Positions 10,112 through 22,288 of a stretch of DNA of 64,000 nt are shown here, one piece after another. Origin of the DNA: Mycoplasmopsis mustelae (lineage in GTDB: Bacteria; Bacillota_I; Bacilli_A; Mycoplasmatales; Metamycoplasmataceae); the NCBI RefSeq assembly GCF_004365095.1, contig NZ_SOCN01000001.1, positions 372,001 through 436,000 of the forward strand, written 5' to 3'. The notes below the pieces were generated by a model. The model had not been told where the DNA came from. It did not search any database and worked only from the letters and a program-made list of their open reading frames with translations. Each line of letters begins with the position of its first letter. Position 1 is the stretch's first letter. The position numbers were made by a program, and so were the translations under genes.

Positions 10112-10591
10112 TTATTGTTCCTTTCTTATATATAAAATATTCCCTTTAATAGTTTCTACAACAACCATTGTTCCTTTTGCAATTCTGCCTTGCCCCTTTA
10201 CCGAAAGAGTGCGATAATATTTTCCATCGATTTTTATCTTTCCATAATTATTGTCACTATGTCCATATTCGTCACAGTCTTCTAAAAGTTCATTTGGTAC
10301 AGATTTTGTCAGTCCATCTAAACGTTCATTTTCTGTTTGACTTTTGAGTTTATTTTTCAATAATTTAAAAAATGAAAAATATAAAATAATTCAAAGTATT
10401 GTAAAGATTGCAAATTCTATCAAGATAATTCATCATTTACTTTTTGTAAATATGGCTACTAAAACTGACGGTATCGCAGCAACACTAGTTAAACCAAATC
10501 AAATTCCATTTGTAGATACTTCTAATATTATAAACAACAAGATTATAGCAACTCAAAAGGTTATAAAAACTATTTTTAAAATCTCTGTCAT
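10112..10591 (-). CDS. NfeD-like membrane protein
   Basis: 159 residues. Two to three hydrophobic helices (about 5-25, 33-50, 55-75) followed by a small soluble domain ending GKIKIDGKYYRTLSVKGQG and then VVVETIKGNILYIRKE, matching the NfeD C-terminal OB-fold. NfeD proteins pair with band-7/SPFH partners, and the partner gene follows here at one base. Reading TGA as Trp restores the N-terminal membrane half. Confidence 0.82.
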
Positions 10592-10781
10592 TTTTCCTTT
10601 CTATTTATTAATTTTATATTAATTTAAGTTAAATTTATTATTGAATAAAACTTTTTTAAAGTCAATATTAAAAAAGTTTTCCTATGTATATGTTTTGTTT
10701 TTTATATAAGATATAAATAAATTATTAAATGAATTATTTTAACGATAAAATCAAAAACACAAAAACAAGAATTTACTTCCG

Positions 10782-10797
10782 TTTTTTTTTTTTTTTT
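10782..10797. repeat. T16 homopolymer upstream of a -10 box
   Basis: Sixteen consecutive T bases end eight bases before TATAAT (10805-10810), which serves the membrane-protein genes at 10850. Homopolymers in the spacer or -35 zone of mycoplasma promoters can change length by slippage and alter expression; whether this one varies cannot be seen from one sequence. Confidence 0.6.
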
Positions 10798-10849
10798 ATT
10801 ATTATATAATTGATTACCAAAATTAATTTTTACTATTCATAAGGAAGAG

Positions 10850-11280
10850 ATGGATAAACAAAAGTTATTACTAAGTCTAAGTATATCAACATTAGTTTAT
10901 AATGTAATCTCTGTTGTGCTATGAACATTAACAAGCATTGTTTTAATTATTAATTTTTCAATGATAAATAAAATTCACTTTAATTGAAGATATTGCTTTC
11001 CGTTAAGCTTACTTTATGTCATTCCTACTATCGTTAATGTTTTTGTTTATATTACCTTTTATAAGTTCAACAATAGTATATTTATAATAGCTTTAACTTA
11101 TTAAAACGAAAAAAAATTCAAAAAATAAAAATATTGGTAATTATTATTCTTTCTTTTATGGTTTTTTCACAATTTTTTTGTTTGAATTCCTATTATTAGT
11201 ATTTTTACACTACTGCTACACGTTACAATTACAGTGCTTTTCTATTTCATAATAAAAAAATTACGAAATAAAACACCATA
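10850..11280 (+). pseudogene. Frameshifted small membrane protein
   Basis: ATG 10850 with AAGGAAGAG opens an 84-residue membrane protein (helices at about 15-37 and 50-80) that stops at 11104. Coding character then continues in a second frame (LIKTKKNSKNKNIGNYYSFF) and, after about 11185, a third (ISIFTLLLHVTITVLFYF, ending LRNKTP at about 11280, just before the next gene's leader). The intact product would be about 143 residues with four helices, like its neighbour. Two frameshifts, one near an A-rich stretch at 11105-11118, are the simplest reading. Confidence 0.55.
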
Positions 11281-11317
11281 AAATCTATTTACTTTAAATA
11301 AAGGAGCTTTTTTAAAA

Positions 11318-11857
11318 ATGTCTTGAAACAACGAATCATTACAAAAAAATAAACAAGAACTTGATTTATTATCAGAAAAGTACCATCCACCTAAAATTCT
11401 ATTATCTTTAAATATTGCTGCATTAATTCTTACTTCTATTATCTCTTTATTTTGATTTCTCATCTTAATCTTAGTGATCGTTTCACTTACTACATTTCAT
11501 GTTCCGCCCGTTCATAATGATATTGGTTTTGGTTTTGCAAATCCTGCGATAGTTACTGAATCATATAAAGCGATATTTATTGCATCAATTGTTTTTTATG
11601 TCATTATATTCTTACTTCTTATTAGTTTATTTTTTATTGTTTTATTTAGTTTTATTAACTCATCCAAAGAAAATAATAAACTATTCAATAAATTCAAATG
11701 ATATAACTTAATTTCATTCTTTATAATTATTTTTATATTCATTTCGATAACTTTAAGCATTTCCATATTTAATATTCTGTGAATTTTTGTTTTAATAGCC
11801 ACTTTAATTATTTTATTTACATTATTAATAATTTCACTAAAAAAACAGAAATTTTAA
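11318..11857 (+). CDS. Small polytopic membrane protein, unknown function
   Basis: 179 residues with AAAGGAG upstream; four internal TGA codons are read as Trp. Four hydrophobic helices (about 27-52, 82-110, 125-145, 147-170). The start MSWNNESLQKNKQELDLLSEKYHPPK is hydrophilic and presumably cytoplasmic. The loop between helices 1 and 2 carries HVPPVHNDIGFGF. No family recognised. It is co-directional with the broken membrane gene at 10850 and could be its paralogue. Confidence 0.7.
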
Positions 11858-11944
11858 GAAATAGAATAAATTAAATTCTAATCTTATTAATGTATAATTA
11901 CAAAGATAAAATTAGAATTTATATTACAATATTAGGAGAAATAA

Positions 11945-13306
<1,362 letters not shown>

Positions 13307-13311
13307 TTTAT

Positions 13312-13339
13312 AAAACTCTATTAGATCTAATAGAGTTTT
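13312..13339 (+). terminator. eno terminator
   Basis: A perfect 28-base palindrome, AAAACTCTATTAGA and its reverse complement, directly after the eno stop. Confidence 0.75.
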
Positions 13340-13419
13340 ATCATATTTTCTGAAAATAAATATAATTTGTGATGATTTAATTGCTTTTACAAAAAATTAT
13401 CTTAAAGACAATTTAGCAT

Positions 13420-13446
13420 AAAACCACTATTTAAAATAGTGGTTTT
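13420..13446 (-). terminator. Terminator of the 14740-13453 gene pair
   Basis: Stem AAAACCACTATTT/AAATAGTGGTTTT just beyond the stop of the 7-TM gene. Confidence 0.7.
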
Positions 13447-13452
13447 ATTTCA

Positions 13453-14196
13453 TTATCTTTTGCCAGATGACATGAATAGTTGTAAAATGTAAAACAACAA
13501 CATTGCAGCACTAATAAAGAGTCTAATTCCTAAATCAAATGCAAATCTAAATTGAATATTTGAATCCATTCATACAACATTTTCAACTTCTTTTTTTGCT
13601 TGCATTATATCAGCAACTGTTATTGCAGAAATTAGAATAACCGAAACTAAGGAATAATATCAAGTAATTCTAAAAACAAAGATTGATACAAAAAACATTA
13701 CTAATAAAGCAACCGATAATATTCCTATAAAAAAATATAGAAAAAATTCTTTAATTAATTGAAAATAACCAATTAAACCAGAAATTAAAATGATACCTAA
13801 CGGCAATAATGCTATTGCTAAAAATGTAATTGAATCAAGTTCGTAAATATATGTAAAGTAAAATAAAATACTAGTTAATATTAAAGTTCATGCCACAAGT
13901 TGTAAAACATAATAAATATATAATCACGAACCATTAATTTTTTTTGTATAATGACTAGTTAAATTCAGAATTATAAACAAGAAAAAACCAACGAATATTA
14001 TAATTTGAGGTGTTCAACTACCAATATTTGTTTTCAAATAAACTTTGAGAGCATACTGAAAAAATAATGATCCTATTACAACAACAATAAAAGAAAAAGC
14101 CATTATTGCTAAAGAAATTCCTCAAATTTTTCTCTTTTGTATTTTTATAATACTTTCTGTATTATATTCATTTACATTTATATTTATTTTTCTCAT
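13453..14196 (-). CDS. Seven-helix membrane protein (possibly Bax inhibitor-1-like)
   Basis: 247 residues with six TGA Trp codons. A 25-residue soluble start (MRKININVNEYNTES) is followed by seven evenly spaced hydrophobic helices from about residue 27 to 243. Helix count, spacing and the final acidic residue before the last helix (FRFAFDLGIRLFI) resemble the Bax inhibitor-1/YccA-like mycoplasma family, but I cannot confirm this without a profile search. Translated from GGAGAG overlapping the end of the upstream gene, so the two are in one operon. Confidence 0.6.
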
Positions 14197-14203
14197 TTCT
14201 CTC

Positions 14204-14740
14204 CTAATTTGGATTACCTTCTGCTATGACATTAGCTGTCATTTTTAAATGATAAGGGCAAGTTATTTGTTTTTGGTCCTTAGTAAATTGCACATATCAA
14301 ATTGTATTAGTATCATATTCTCTATTATATTTTTTTCCATTCAAAAAAAATAATTTTATCAATGGAATATTAAAAATTTCTCGTTCTGTTGGATTTTCAT
14401 TCACTGTAATAACTGGATAAAATTCCAATTCATGTGAAATTAAAATATTAGATTTTATTAACTTAATTTCATCTTCTTGAAAGAACTCTAAGATAGAATG
14501 ATAATTTTGTTTTAACAATTCCTTCTTTTTTTCTTCAGTTAATTGCTGATATTCATTTGAATTCTCATTCATTTCTTTATTAAAATATTCTATAAATTTA
14601 TCTTCTACAAATAAATCTACTTGTTCTTTTTCATATTTAGACAAAAAAATATCAAATAATGCTAATTCTTTTGAAAAACCAAATACATAGTAATAATTTT
14701 TATTACATAAATCACATTTAGCAATTACTTTAGACGACAT
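14204..14740 (-). CDS. Unknown protein with possible zinc site
   Basis: 178 residues; one TGA Trp lies near the C-terminus. Cys9 and Cys12 (KCDLCNKN) and Cys161-x2-His164 (ITCPYH) could together bind a metal. The middle is Glu/Lys-rich and helical (VDLFVEDKFIEYFNKEMNEN). It is translated with the 7-TM protein that follows, seven bases downstream. No family recognised. The start has GGAGCG four bases upstream. Confidence 0.6.
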
Positions 14741-14789
14741 TTTCGCTCCTTATGTTTAATTATACAATAAATGATATAAAATTAAACAT

Positions 14790-15392
14790 ATGTTAGATTA
14801 TGAGATCAATAATTTACCTAATAAAATAATTATAGGTTGTGATGAGGTAGGACGTGGTTGTTTATTCGGTCCTTTAGTTGTTGCTTGTGTAATGCTACCA
14901 AAAAATTATATTAATTTACAAATTAAAGATTCGAAGTTGTTAAATAAACAAAAACGAGAAATTTTATATAAAAAAATAATAAATGAAGCAGTTGAATATC
15001 ACATTGAAATACGTGATGTAGATACAATAAATCAATCGAATCCTAAGCAAGAATCAATAAACGGCATGCAAATAGCAATATCTAAGTTTAAAAACATACC
15101 AGATGTTGTTCTCACGGACTATGAAAAAATAAACATAAATTATCCACAAATTAATTTAATTAAAGGTGATAATATTGCTTTATCAGTTGCTACCGCTTCT
15201 ATATTAGCAAAGGTTACTAGAGATAAAATTATGTTTGATTTAGATAATAAATATCCACTTTATGGTTTTAAAAAACATAAAGGTTATGCCACAAAACAAC
15301 ATCTTCAAGCAATTCAACAATATGGTTTAATAGATGGTTTATATCGTATTAAATATAAACCAATTCAACAATTTTTACTAAAAAAGAATTAA
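14790..15392 (+). CDS. rnhB: Ribonuclease HII
   Basis: 200 residues. IIGCDEVGRGCLFGPLVVAC is the RNase HII motif DE.GRG...GP; further catalytic Asp in VVLTDYEK and the helix LSVATASILAKVTRD with the later Y-GFKKHKGYATKQH block confirm it. It removes ribonucleotides from DNA. It is divergent from the gene at 14740. The ATG follows an AT-rich TATAAA-like box closely, with no clear ribosome-binding site. Confidence 0.93.
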   Translation: MLDYEINNLPNKIIIGCDEVGRGCLFGPLVVACVMLPKNYINLQIKDSKLLNKQKREILYKKIINEAVEYHIEIRDVDTINQSNPKQESINGMQIAISKFKNIPDVVLTDYEKININYPQINLIKGDNIALSVATASILAKVTRDKIMFDLDNKYPLYGFKKHKGYATKQHLQAIQQYGLIDGLYRIKYKPIQQFLLKKN

Positions 15393-15557
15393 ATATTTTT
15401 TAGAAGAAGATATCAAAAACACCTTATAATCCTTTTTTTAAAAGAAAGAAATGTTTTAAAATAACAAAAATTTTAAAAATTTTATTGATATTAAATAATT
15501 GAATTAACTTTATATTAAAATTTTAATTTATTTTTTTATATTTTTATAACTTTATAT

Positions 15558-15563
15558 TATAAT
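15558..15563 (+). promoter_or_regulatory. -10 box of rpsP-trmD-rplS
   Basis: TATAAT, predicting a transcript start near 15570, just before the leader hairpin. Confidence 0.6.
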
Positions 15564-15576
15564 ATTTGCAAATTTA

Positions 15577-15600
15577 CTGTCAAGTATTTTTACTTGACAG
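15577..15600 (+). promoter_or_regulatory. Leader hairpin upstream of rpsP
   Basis: A perfect 10-bp stem CTGTCAAGTA/TACTTGACAG with a TTTT loop sits in the predicted 5' leader, three bases before the TAGGAGG ribosome-binding site of rpsP. It is not followed by a U-run, so it is not a standard terminator. Its position would allow it to control translation of the ribosomal-protein operon, perhaps by S16 or an RNA-binding factor; this is inference. Confidence 0.5.
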
Positions 15601-15619
15601 AGTTAGGAGGATTATTTAT

Positions 15620-15856
15620 ATGGTCAAAATAAGACTTAAAAGAATGGGAAGTAAATTTAAACCTGTTTATAAAATAGTCGCTGCGGACGCTAGAGCACCA
15701 CGTGACGGAAAATTTATTGAAGCATTAGGACACTACAATCCAAATACTAAAGAGTTTGTTTTAAACAAAGAAGCTGCTGTAAAATGATTAAAAGAAGGCG
15801 CTAAACCTACCGATACTGTCGCAAACCTATTTAAAGCAAACAAAATTTCTAAATAA
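15620..15856 (+). CDS. rpsP: 30S ribosomal protein S16
   Basis: 78 residues, normal length. [20 protein letters not shown] and [20 protein letters not shown] are diagnostic. The start at 15620 is chosen because TAGGAGG is at 15604-15610; an upstream in-frame ATG would place the leader hairpin inside the gene. Its stop overlaps trmD (TAATG). The usual rimM between rpsP and trmD is missing. Confidence 0.96.
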
Positions 15857-16545
15857 TGAAAATTAATTTCTTAACACTTTTCCCTGAATACTATCAACCT
15901 TTTATAACAGAAAGCATTATTTCTAAAGCTATTTCTAAAAATCTTATTCAAATAGAAATAAAAAATTTTAGAGATTATAGTTTAAGCAAACACCATAAAG
16001 TTGATGATGAAATATACGGTGGTGGACATGGATTATTACTTCAAATTGAACCTATAGATAGAACTTTAGATTCATTAAATGAAAATCGCGGAGGTTTTAA
16101 AATTTTAGTTTCTCCGCAAGGAAAGATCTTTACACAAGAAATAGCACATCAATTATCAAAACTACCAGAGATAACATTTATTTCTGGTCGCTATGAGGGA
16201 TTTGATGAACGAATCGTAGAATTAGTTGATATAGAGTTATCAATCGGTGATTATGTTTTAACTGGTGGTGAATTACCATCAATGGTAATGGCCGACTCAA
16301 TTATTCGTTTGATTCCAAATGTTATAAAAAAAGAATCATATGAACATGATTCATTTCAAGGAAATGGTTTATTAGATTACCCCCAATATACAAGACCACG
16401 TGAATATAAAAAAATGAGGGTCCCTGAGGTCTTGTTAAATGGAAACCATCAAGAAATTGAAAAATGAAAACGGGAAGCTCAATGAGCAAAAACTATAAAA
16501 AATAGACCCGATATCATTGAAAGGATAACTAAAAATGAGAAATAA
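15856..16545 (+). CDS. trmD: tRNA (guanine37-N1)-methyltransferase
   Basis: 229 residues. SPOUT knot features: [38 protein letters not shown] and the deep-knot segment [20 protein letters not shown]. It methylates G37 of tRNAs with S-adenosylmethionine, preventing +1 frameshifts. The C-terminal 25 residues appear only with TGA as Trp (WKREAQWAKT). It overlaps rplS by 11 bp. Confidence 0.96.
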
Positions 16546-16888
16546 ATACTTAGAATTTGTTGAAAAAGCACAACTACGTACCGATTTACCTGATTTCCGT
16601 GTTGGAGACAACGTTAAAGTTTTCGTACGTATTCGTGAAGGTGAAAAAGAACGTATCCAAGTCTTTGAAGGTTTAGTAATAACTAAAAAAGAATCAGGTA
16701 CCAGAGAAACATTTACAGTAAGAAAAATTTCTTATAACATTGGTGTTGAAAGAACATTCCCAGTACACTCACCTTTAATTGCACATATTGAAGTTTTACG
16801 TTCAAACAAAGTACGTAGAAAAAGATTATACTTTATGAGAGATCGTAAAGGTAAAAGTGCACGTCTTAAAGAAATTAAAAGAAAATAA
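16535..16888 (+). CDS. rplS: 50S ribosomal protein L19
   Basis: 117 residues. [33 protein letters not shown] and [20 protein letters not shown] are the L19 signature. Last gene of the rpsP-trmD-rplS operon; followed by a terminator. Confidence 0.97.
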   Translation: MRNKYLEFVEKAQLRTDLPDFRVGDNVKVFVRIREGEKERIQVFEGLVITKKESGTRETFTVRKISYNIGVERTFPVHSPLIAHIEVLRSNKVRRKRLYFMRDRKGKSARLKEIKRK

Positions 16889-16901
16889 TCATCCTAAATT
16901 T

Positions 16902-16926
16902 AAAAGTAAGCGCTTTGCTTACTTTT
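16902..16926 (+). terminator. rplS terminator
   Basis: 10-bp stem AAAAGTAAGC/GCTTACTTTT, 5-base loop. Confidence 0.7.
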
Positions 16927-16977
16927 AATCATCTTTTTTTGGTAGTGATATAATAATAAAAAAATTGAAGGCAAGAA

Positions 16978-17772
16978 ATGAAACAAATAAAATATCAATA
17001 TCCATATGTGTTTAAAGACAATAAACAACCTATAAATCCAATCATCTTTATTCATGGTTTTAATTCAAATGCAGAAAATCATAATATTTTTATGCAAAAT
17101 TGAAATTTAAGTGATTATTATGCTATTAGTTTTCCGGGAAACAATTTATTACAACCAAAAAATAGCGATGCTGTCAGCGTTGAATCTTTTGCTGATTTAT
17201 TAATAAAATTTATTCAAGACAATAATTTAAAAGATGTTGTAGTTATCGGACATTCTATGGGTGGGGGAATTATTTCTTTAGCATACAATAAACAACCAAG
17301 TTTATTCGCTAAAATGATATATGTTACTCCAATGAATAAATCCTCATTAGTTAAAAAAGACGAATATTTCGATTCGTATTTTCCTAAAACATTTGAAGAA
17401 TATAAAAAATTTTTACAAGCTTTATATTATAATACTAACAAACTCTTTAAAAACAAAGAATTTATGAAACGTGAAGAGAAAAATTTTGATCCATATTTAT
17501 ATAATAATAAAACTATAGTAAATCTCGGAAAAAGTTTACCTAACCTCAGTTTAATGAATCAAATAGAAAAAGGTTTAAATAAAATAACGGTTCCTGTCTT
17601 GCTTTTGTTAGGTGAAAGAGATACCGTTATTGATCGAGATAATTGTATTAAATACTTTAAAGAAAATGTAAAGAACATCCAAATAGAAGTATTTAATAAA
17701 GTCGGACATATGATTTATTATGAAAATTTTGATAAATATTTGCAAATTATTACTGAATTTTATAAAAAATAA
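16978..17772 (+). CDS. Alpha/beta-hydrolase (esterase/lipase-like)
   Basis: 264 residues. IIFIHGFNSN oxyanion segment, nucleophile elbow VVIGHSMGGG, catalytic Asp in LLGERDTVID and His in KVGHMIYYENF complete the triad. No signal peptide, so probably cytoplasmic. Mycoplasmas have several such esterases; substrate unknown. TATAAT at 16949-16954 and GAAGG before the ATG support the start. Confidence 0.88.
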
Positions 17773-17912
17773 GCGTTGATTAAACATAATATAAAAAAGA
17801 TGAATAAAAATCAATTGATTTAAATCTACATATAATATATTTATGATGCATCTATTTCTTAAGTTAAATTTGATAAAACTTTGATTTTATATTATAAAAA
17901 CCAAATTTATAT
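17773..17912. other. Convergent spacer
   Basis: Lies between the ends of the hydrolase and der genes. It contains a short palindrome AAATCAATTGATTT (17808-17821) but no strong terminator. Confidence 0.4.
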
Positions 17913-19220
17913 TTACTCTAAACCATTTTTATTTTTAAAATTAATTTTGATTGGACACCCTTTAAAATTAAAACTTGCGCGCAGTTGGTTCTCTAAAAAT
18001 CTTTGATATGAAAAGTGCACAAATTTTTTATTATTTACAAAAAATGTAAATGTTGGTATTTTAGACAATTCTTTTCTAACATAGTATATATTTAATCTTC
18101 CGCCATTAAAAGGTTGTGCCGGTTGAATTAATTGAGTTTCTAAAACTAAATTTGACAAAAGAGATGGTTTAATATCTCTTTCCATATTTTCTCTTACCTC
18201 AGTCAAAGTTTCAATAAGTTTTCCTATTCTTTGATTAAATTTTGCTGATATAAAAACAAATGGAACTCATGGCACAAAATGAAATTTATTACGCATTTTT
18301 TTTTCAAATTCAGCCATTGTATGAGTTTGTTTTTTAATTAAATCTCATTTATTAACAACTATAATTATTGGTTTTTCATTTTCTAAAGCATAACCAATAA
18401 TTCTTGAATCAAAATGCGAGATTTCCTCTTGAGTTGCATCTATAACTATTAAAGACAAATCTGCTTCCGATAAAGAATTCATTGCACGCATTAATGCATA
18501 GTGATCGACACTTTCTACTAACTTAGATTTTTTAGTAATACCTGCAGTATCAATAATATTATATCATTGAGCATTAATTTCAACTTTAGATTTAACACTA
18601 TCACGTGTTGTACCGGCGATTTCTGAAACAATTGAACGATATTCTTTTGACAAATTATTCAAAAGTGAACTTTTACCTGCATTTGGCTTACCAATAATTG
18701 CTAAATTAAATAAATTCTCATTTGATTCACCATTAAAATTTAAATATTCTAAACATTTATCTAATACTTCTCCCACGCCTTCACCATGTAGTGCAGAAAT
18801 GGGATAAATATGTTCAACACCTAATTTATATCAGCCATAATCAAACATTTGTGCATCTTCTAATTTATTTGCAACAGCAATAATTGGTTTATTGCTCTTT
18901 CTTAAAATATTCATTATAAATAAATCATCATTACTAATTTCATTAATTCCATCAAATAAAAATATTATAACATCCGCTTCTTCAATCGCTATTTTTGCTT
19001 GAATTTGAATTTGTTCTTGAAATGCTTTATTTTCTATTTCAATCCCGCCAGTATCTATGATTTTAATTTCGTGTCCAGATCAGTTAATTTTTTCATAAAG
19101 TCGATCTCTAGTTACACCTGGTTGATCATATACAATAGAAATCTTTTTACCAACAACACGATTAAATAAAGTACTTTTTCCCACATTGGGCTTACCTATA
19201 ATCGCTACTGTATTACGCAT
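17913..19220 (-). CDS. der: Ribosome-assembly GTPase Der (EngA)
   Basis: 435 residues. Two GTPase domains in tandem: [14 protein letters not shown] (residue 7 on) with DTGG and NKLE, and [14 protein letters not shown] (about 178 on) with DTAGI and NKWD, then the KH-like C-terminal domain ([20 protein letters not shown]). It acts in late 50S assembly. Starts eight bases inside the end of cmk. Confidence 0.96.
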
Positions 19221-19881
19221 TTTTTGTTCTTTCTATAACTAATTGCATAATTTTTGCAATTACTTCATTTATATTTAACTCAGTACAATCTATATAAACT
19301 GCATCTTCTGTTTTATGTAATGGATCAGCTTCGCGATTCATATCTTGCTCATCACGTTTTCTAACATCATAAAGCACTTCATTAAATGCAGTTTTATAAC
19401 CTAATTCAATGTTTTGTTGCATCCTTCTTCTTGCTCGCTCTTCTTCTTCGGCTCATAAAAAGATTTTAACTTCAGCATGTGGCATTATTTTAAAAGTAGT
19501 ATCTCTTCCATCAATTATATATCCTTTATTTTCTTTTGTCATTTGTTGTATGTAGTTAACTACGAACTCTCTAACTTCAGGAATTTTAGCTACAGATGGA
19601 GTAATTTGAGAAATATAATCAGTGCGAATTGCTTTTGTAATATTTTCACCATTTAATTCGATTTGATCATTTTCTAAAAGTTTTATCTCACAATTTTTTA
19701 GAGTATTAATCACAGCACCCTCATCACGAGAATCAACACCATTATCAATGATGTTTTTAGCAATAGCACGATAAACACTACCACTATTTATAAATTTAAA
19801 ACCGTATCTTGATGCAATCTCTTTAGAAACAGTCGATTTTCCAACACCACTTGGCCCATCTATTGCAATATTTACTTTCAT
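19213..19881 (-). CDS. cmk: Cytidylate kinase
   Basis: 222 residues. P-loop [19 protein letters not shown], the NMP-binding insert with [15 protein letters not shown] and the lid region [12 protein letters not shown] (TGA as Trp). It phosphorylates CMP and dCMP. cmk-der is a common bacterial pair; the overlap is eight bases. Confidence 0.95.
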
Positions 19882-19889
19882 ATTTCTCC

Positions 19890-20297
19890 TTATAAATCTT
19901 TATTTTTTAAAATAACTTGGGTAGTTTTTGTTAAATGTTGTTTATTATCTTTAATTTTTAAATAATCTATGAGATATTTTGTTTCTTTTTCATTATAAAA
20001 AGATAAATTATCCATAAAAACGTCTTCTTTCTCAAAAAATGCAAGTTTTAAATCAACAAAACTAGAGTATAGGTCATCATAAAGTGGATCTGTTTGAAAC
20101 TTTGAAACATCCTCTTTGATAATATTCATAGATACCTCTGGTTTTAATTCTGGCTTGTAACTTACATCAATATTTTTTTGAAATCATTTTAATTCTTTTT
20201 TTAGTTCTCAATTATTAGATAAAGATAGTAAAAGCAGGTTTTCCTCAACACCTTTACCTTCAATAAATTCTTTTTTTTGAGAATCTTTAAAATTCAT
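19890..20297 (-). CDS. Conserved-looking protein upstream of cmk, unknown
   Basis: 135 residues once TGA is read as Trp (two in the first half). Soluble and acidic, with no membrane segment: MNFKDSQKKEFIEGKGVEEN... and a middle block FQTDPLYDDLYSSFVDLKLA. It ends eight bases before cmk and appears to be the first gene of a cmk-der operon. No family recognised. Confidence 0.55.
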
Positions 20298-20337
20298 ATC
20301 TTTATTTTACTTTATTTTATTAATTTTAGATAAGAAA

Positions 20338-20358
20338 AAGCACCAAACTTGGTGCCTT
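20338..20358 (-). terminator. msrB terminator
   Basis: Stem GCACC/GGTGC with A-rich flank, followed on the minus strand by TTTTTCTTA, directly after the msrB stop. Confidence 0.65.
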
Positions 20359-20361
20359 CTT

Positions 20362-20802
20362 TTATTTTTTAAATAATTGGAGATATTCTCCATATCCTTC
20401 TTGTTCTAATTTATCAACTGGAATAAATCTTAATGAAGCAGAATTAATACAATATCTTAACCCACCCAATTCTCTAGGTCCATCTTTAAAAACATGTCCT
20501 AAATGTGAGTCCGCATTTAAACTTTTAACCTCTGTTCTTACCATATTATGTGAATAATCAGCAACATTAAATACAACATTATCCTGAATTGGTTTTGAAA
20601 AAGCAGGTCAACCACATCCTGAATCAAATTTATCTTCCGACTTAAACAAAGGTGTACCATCAACTATATCAACGTAAATTCCTGGTTCAAAGTGTTTATC
20701 ATATTCATTAGTAAATGGTCTTTCTGTAAAGGATTCTTGAGTTACTTTATATTGTAATTCTGTAAGTTCTCTTAATCTTTCTTCTTTTGTTTTCTTTTGC
20801 AT
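20362..20802 (-). CDS. msrB: Peptide methionine (R)-S-oxide reductase
   Basis: 146 residues. [22 protein letters not shown] and the catalytic Cys in [13 protein letters not shown] are all present; the two zinc-binding CxxC pairs of some MsrB proteins are absent. It repairs oxidised methionine using thioredoxin, relevant because GlpO here would release H2O2. Confidence 0.94.
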
Positions 20803-22288
20803 AATTTTTCCTTATAATTAAGCGGATTTCTTTTTTTTTACTTCTAATCTTAATTTTTTGTCTTTTTTGTTTAAAAGTTCAGTGTCATTTTATCATATAA
20901 CCAATCAAGATAAATGCTAGATAAACCACAACGGTAAATGTATTACTTTGATTTCAACTATCACCCAATATTTCTGGAACCAATACTAAAATAACTAAAG
21001 TAGAAATTCATAAGATATTAGTAATATAAATAATTTTTTCTCACAAAGGAATTTTTGCTATTTGTTTTCTTTTTTCTAACAATAAAGCAATAACTGTAGT
21101 TAGTGCATCTTCAATTAATAATGCGACACTATTCACATTTATAACTGCTATAAAATAAGGATTTTTTTCTGATGTATCATTACTTAATAATGTAGGTATA
21201 AGTCATAAAATGATCATTGATATAAATGTAATAATAGCCGTTAGTATAATAGCATTACGATATTCACCGTGTTTGTTATGGTTAGCATAGTTCGGATTAA
21301 TATGGTTATCTAAAGCTAATGGAATTAACTTTCTTGCTGTTGCAACGGTTTGTGTAATTTTATATCCTATATCATTAAATATAAAACCTAATACAAATAT
21401 AACTGTACCCGCATAACCGATTGCAATATAGTAAATTTTAGATATTTCTGTACCTAAAATAGATCTACCTGCTAATAACAATGTATAAAACACTAAATAA
21501 ATAACAGCAACTATCCCAAGAGATATAAATAGAATTTTACGAAAATTTTTAAATTCTACATCTTTGATCATTGATGCCATATCTTCTATTCCGGCAAATG
21601 CAAAAATGAACAATAGCACATTCGCAAATATCAAACTTGCCTTAATTCCTTTAGTTTCTGCTTGTGTAGATAAATCTAAAAACGCTTGATCTGATTTTGA
21701 AATAACATTAAAAAGCAAAATAAATAACCCTATACCAAGAAAAGCTCATTTTACTAATGAAGTCATATAAATAATCTTAGTATTAACATTTAAACCTTTA
21801 GTAGAAACTAAAATTAAAGCACCAAAAAATACAAAAGCTGTAATTCTTATAGTTCATATTATAGTATAAAAATTGTTAACTTCTTTAGGAATGACTAATT
21901 CAAATGTAGTTGATAAAAATAAAGGAGAAATCGATGATAATACCGGTGATTGTAAAAATTGATTTCATCCAACAAAATAACAAAAACTTTTGATTATTTG
22001 TTTTTTTAATTTTATTTTTCGTGGTTCGTTCGGATTTTGTTCTTCGAATAAAGTACTATCTAAATGTCTTGCGTACGAATATGAACCACCATAGTGATCC
22101 TTAAATGCATTACCCATCCTAGAGAAAACTAGACCGGTACCAGTTACTGTTAAGATACATAATCCTATAATTAAATATCCTCAAAGTCCTGTATCTACTA
22201 CTTCTGAAATAGTTGTAAGAAAACCAAGGCCGACAATAAAATTAATAGTAAAGAATGTAAAAGTTCTTTCGTTAAAGTGTTTTTTCAC
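20747..22288 (-). CDS. APC-superfamily amino-acid permease
   Basis: About 513 residues with many TGA Trp codons and around 12 helices. The N-terminal half contains [20 protein letters not shown] and [11 protein letters not shown], and the core [19 protein letters not shown] resembles APC transporters of mycoplasmas. The start is GTG at 22286-22288, overlapping the lon stop by one base (TAGTG). The last 19 or so codons run into msrB by 56 bases because of an A9 tract at 20831-20839; with A8 the gene would end at 20818, before msrB. Substrate unknown. Confidence 0.75.
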
